Source: Nitrospirota bacterium (GTDB lineage Bacteria; Nitrospirota; Thermodesulfovibrionia; Thermodesulfovibrionales; Magnetobacteriaceae). From it: 5,450 bases of DNA. Where the stretch lies: positions 1 to 5,450 of the forward strand of contig JADGAE010000146.1 of assembly GCA_015232165.1 (NCBI GenBank), read 5' to 3'. The notes below the pieces were generated by a model. That model searched no databases and was not told the DNA's origin. It saw only the letters and a list, made by a program, of their open reading frames with translations. The first letter of the stretch is position 1. Every line of letters begins with the position of its first letter. A program made the translations under genes and the position numbers. Positions 3,847 to 5,450 of this stretch are shown one piece after another.

Positions 3847-5205
3847 TTACTGTTGTATATTAAAGACAAGGGAGTGTTCTTTTTCGATGATACTCACCCT
3901 GTTGCGTCCTTTGTTTTTGGCTATGTACAGGGCATAGTCTGCCTTCTTTATAAATATGTAGGCCGACTCCTCCGTTACATACTCTGAGACCCCAAAGCTG
4001 CATGTCACATGCCCTACGTGATTAAACTTGTAGGCGTCTATCGTCTCCCTGAGCTTTTCGGCCAACTCCCTCGCCCCCTCTATGCCGGTCTCGGGGGTCA
4101 GGATGATAAACTCCTCTCCACCGTAACGCGCAAATATATCCGTAGTCCTGATCTGCACATCCACCAACGCCGTTAACTCCTGCAAGACGTAGTCTCCAAC
4201 CTGATGACCATATCTGTCATTAATCTGCTTAAAGTGGTCTATGTCAAAGATAATGATCGCCAGATGACTTTTATACCGTACAACCCGGTCTATCTCCTTA
4301 TTCAATTCATCTTCGAACTTCTTCCTGTTGTAAATGCTGGTCAACGGGTCTTTACATGCCATGTTCTGGTACTTTTTGCGGTCCATATCTATATGGGATA
4401 CGTCCGTAAAGGAGATGAGATACCTTCCCCCCTTGTTATGCCCGGGTATTTCGCCGGCATTTACCAGGTACGCCCTTGCCTCACTCTTTAGTTCGCCCTT
4501 GCCCGAAAGATGTACGATGTACTCCTTGTTGTCTCCGCTTAAGATGATACCCAACCACTCGCTGAATGACTTACCCTTATAGAAAGACTCCTCCTTTAAC
4601 ACAAGAAACCGGTTGAGCGTCTTACACTTGTACTGAAACTCCTCAATGGTAGAAAACCCCAGATAGTTCAAAAAGGACTTGTTGAGGAAGGTCACGTTTT
4701 CACCATCGGCGATCATTATAAAGGTTGGGTTGTTGTCCAGGATCGTTCTTATGAATTCGTTCTTGGCATCAATATCCCTCTGTTGGAGCACCATTTTTGC
4801 GGTTTTTAAGAGGATGTGCAGCAGATCTTTATTGTTTATCGGTTTTTTAATGTACTTGTCCACGCCTATGTCAATGGCCTTTAAAAAAAACTCCTCGTCA
4901 TTGTAAGCCGTGGTAATAATGACGGGGGTGTCGTCGTTGAGTGCCTTTATCTCTCCGGCCATATCCAGGCCATTCATGACAGGCATACGTATGTCGGTCA
5001 CAACAATATCGGGCTGATTCGCCCTGAAGAGATCAAGCCCCTCTTTGCCGTTTGTGGCCAGGTAGAGTTCCTTTATGCGTCTCTTGAGAAAACGGGCAAC
5101 GTTTGTCCGTATAATCTCCTCATCCTCAACGTACAGTATCGTGGTACTGTCAAGATAGAGGTCCTTAATCTTTTCCTCAATGGACTGCTTCTTTATATCT
5201 ATCAT
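3847..5205 (-). CDS. Response regulator with REC, PAS and GGDEF domains (diguanylate cyclase)
   Basis: Cytoplasmic signalling protein of 452 aa that should make c-di-GMP from two GTP when phosphorylated by a histidine kinase, none of which is encoded nearby. REC domain, about 20-140: acidic residues Glu27/Asp28 (YVEDEE), phospho-acceptor Asp71 (VVTDIRMPVMNG), Thr98/Thr99, and Lys121 in KKPI. PAS-like region, about 149-270 (EFIRTILDNNPTFIMIADGENVTF and later YLISFTDVSH); its ligand is unknown. GGDEF domain, about 285-442: DPLTSIYNRKKFE, FDIDHFKQINDRYGH, and an intact active site GGEEF at 362-366. RTTD (353-356), exactly five residues upstream, is a complete inhibitory I-site, so product feedback is expected. 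No EAL or HD-GYP domain follows. The start is uncertain: ATG at 5205 keeps a short helix before REC; ATG at 5229 or TTG at 5232 add 8-9 residues. None has a clear Shine-Dalgarno sequence. A TATAAT lies at 5298-5303, and a terminator-like repeat follows the stop by about 90 bases. Confidence 0.94.
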   Translation of the reverse strand: MIDIKKQSIEEKIKDLYLDSTTILYVEDEEIIRTNVARFLKRRIKELYLATNGKEGLDLFRANQPDIVVTDIRMPVMNGLDMAGEIKALNDDTPVIITTAYNDEEFFLKAIDIGVDKYIKKPINNKDLLHILLKTAKMVLQQRDIDAKNEFIRTILDNNPTFIMIADGENVTFLNKSFLNYLGFSTIEEFQYKCKTLNRFLVLKEESFYKGKSFSEWLGIILSGDNKEYIVHLSGKGELKSEARAYLVNAGEIPGHNKGGRYLISFTDVSHIDMDRKKYQNMACKDPLTSIYNRKKFEDELNKEIDRVVRYKSHLAIIIFDIDHFKQINDRYGHQVGDYVLQELTALVDVQIRTTDIFARYGGEEFIILTPETGIEGARELAEKLRETIDAYKFNHVGHVTCSFGVSEYVTEESAYIFIKKADYALYIAKNKGRNRVSIIEKEHSLVFNIQQ

Positions 5206-5297
5206 GTATAGTATATTAACAAAAACCATCAAAAATAAAAAAGGAATATCGAAGCCGGGGAAATCGCACTTGAAAATTTAGTGATTGATAACCTGAC

Positions 5298-5303
5298 ATT
5301 ATA
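5298..5303 (-). promoter_or_regulatory. Candidate -10 element of the diguanylate cyclase gene
   Basis: Perfect TATAAT on the minus strand, about 70-95 bases before the possible start codons. No good -35 lies at 16-18 bases. A second weaker possibility, TATACT (5215-5210), sits four bases before the ATG at 5205 and would give a leaderless message. Confidence 0.3.
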
Positions 5304-5310
5304 GGGATTA

Positions 5311-5364
5311 TCTGAACCACGATTTAACGGATTAAAGGATGGACAGGATAAGTACATGGACGGA
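5311..5364. repeat. Degenerate 8-9 bp GAT-led repeat tract, dispersed-repeat-like
   Basis: Successive segments GATTTAACG, GATTAAAG, GATGGACAG and GATAAGTAC start at 5321, 5330, 5338 and 5347, preceded by TCTGAACCAC (5311-5320). From memory, very similar strings (CTGAACCAC, then ATTTAACGGATTAAAGGAT) are common intergenic repeats in environmental bacteria; this was not checked. Confidence 0.35.
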
Positions 5365-5392
5365 AGTATATTTATAAAATTTAAGATTGAGA

Positions 5393-5450
5393 ATAATGGG
5401 GTCAAGGGGGCTGGCCCCCTTGCAGGGGGTTCTGAAGGGGGCGCGGTAAC
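5393..5450 (+). repeat. Repeat copy 5: G-rich palindromic element, cut by the window edge
   Basis: ATAATGGGGTCAAGG (5393-5407) is identical, reverse-complemented, to 2617-2631. It leads into a perfect 9-bp inverted repeat CAAGGGGGC-TG-GCCCCCTTG (5403-5422), then two further G5 runs (5425-5429 and 5437-5441). No T-tract follows the stem on either strand within the window, so it does not look like a terminator. The right end is not visible. Confidence 0.6.

Noticed and set aside
5356..5450. Plus-strand ATG with a weak AGGA upstream, open to the window edge
   Set aside because: Most of the 31 codons translate the G-rich repeat into low-complexity Gly-rich sequence. A truncated gene start cannot be excluded but is not supported.

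Overview
The window holds four complete protein-coding genes, all on the minus strand and so read right to left: a response regulator-PAS-diguanylate cyclase (about 3847-5205), a family 2 glycosyltransferase with two C-terminal membrane segments (2723-3670), a B12-binding-type radical SAM protein (1109-2536), and an endonuclease III-related DNA glycosylase of the MagIII/COG2231 type (288-953). No RNA gene, insertion sequence or CRISPR array is visible. The stand-alone regulator with one GGDEF domain, the membrane-anchored polyprenyl-phosphate type glycosyltransferase, the roughly balanced base composition and frequent ATA/AGG codons suggest an environmental Gram-negative bacterium. From memory, the G-rich dispersed repeats (GGGGTCAAGG...) resemble those of Nitrospirota such as the Magnetobacterium group, but that placement is a low-confidence inference.

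The genes are not packed as a tight operon. The gaps are 155-186 bases between genes, or about 245 bases upstream of the regulator gene. Every gap contains members of one family of G/C-rich imperfect palindromes. Three members (64-131, 2553-2622, 3708-3759) share the same arms (GGAGGGC / GCCCCCTCC), the same two-base CC bulge, unrelated loops of 24-30 bases, and an A-tract. On the minus strand each is therefore a G-arm, loop, C-arm and T-rich tail, which is intrinsic terminator architecture. They follow the regulator, the glycosyltransferase and the glycosylase gene respectively. The radical SAM gene has its own smaller hairpin plus T-tract (1056-1083).

Promoter-like elements pointing left can be seen before each gene. 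The glycosyltransferase one (TTGCAT-17-TATAAT) ends six bases from a GTG start that lacks a Shine-Dalgarno sequence, and it overlaps a perfect 20-bp palindrome, suggesting a leaderless and possibly operator-controlled mRNA. The radical SAM gene has a strong AGGAGG, but its only promoter candidate lies on the far side of a terminator-like repeat, which suggests attenuation or dependence on read-through.

The four products do not form an obvious pathway (signalling, glycan-lipid synthesis, radical chemistry, DNA repair). The most unusual content is intergenic: a recombining, modular repeat family apparently used as terminators, with competing-hairpin and G-quadruplex potential. Promoter, terminator and RNA-switch calls rest on pattern reading only; the four coding calls are firm.
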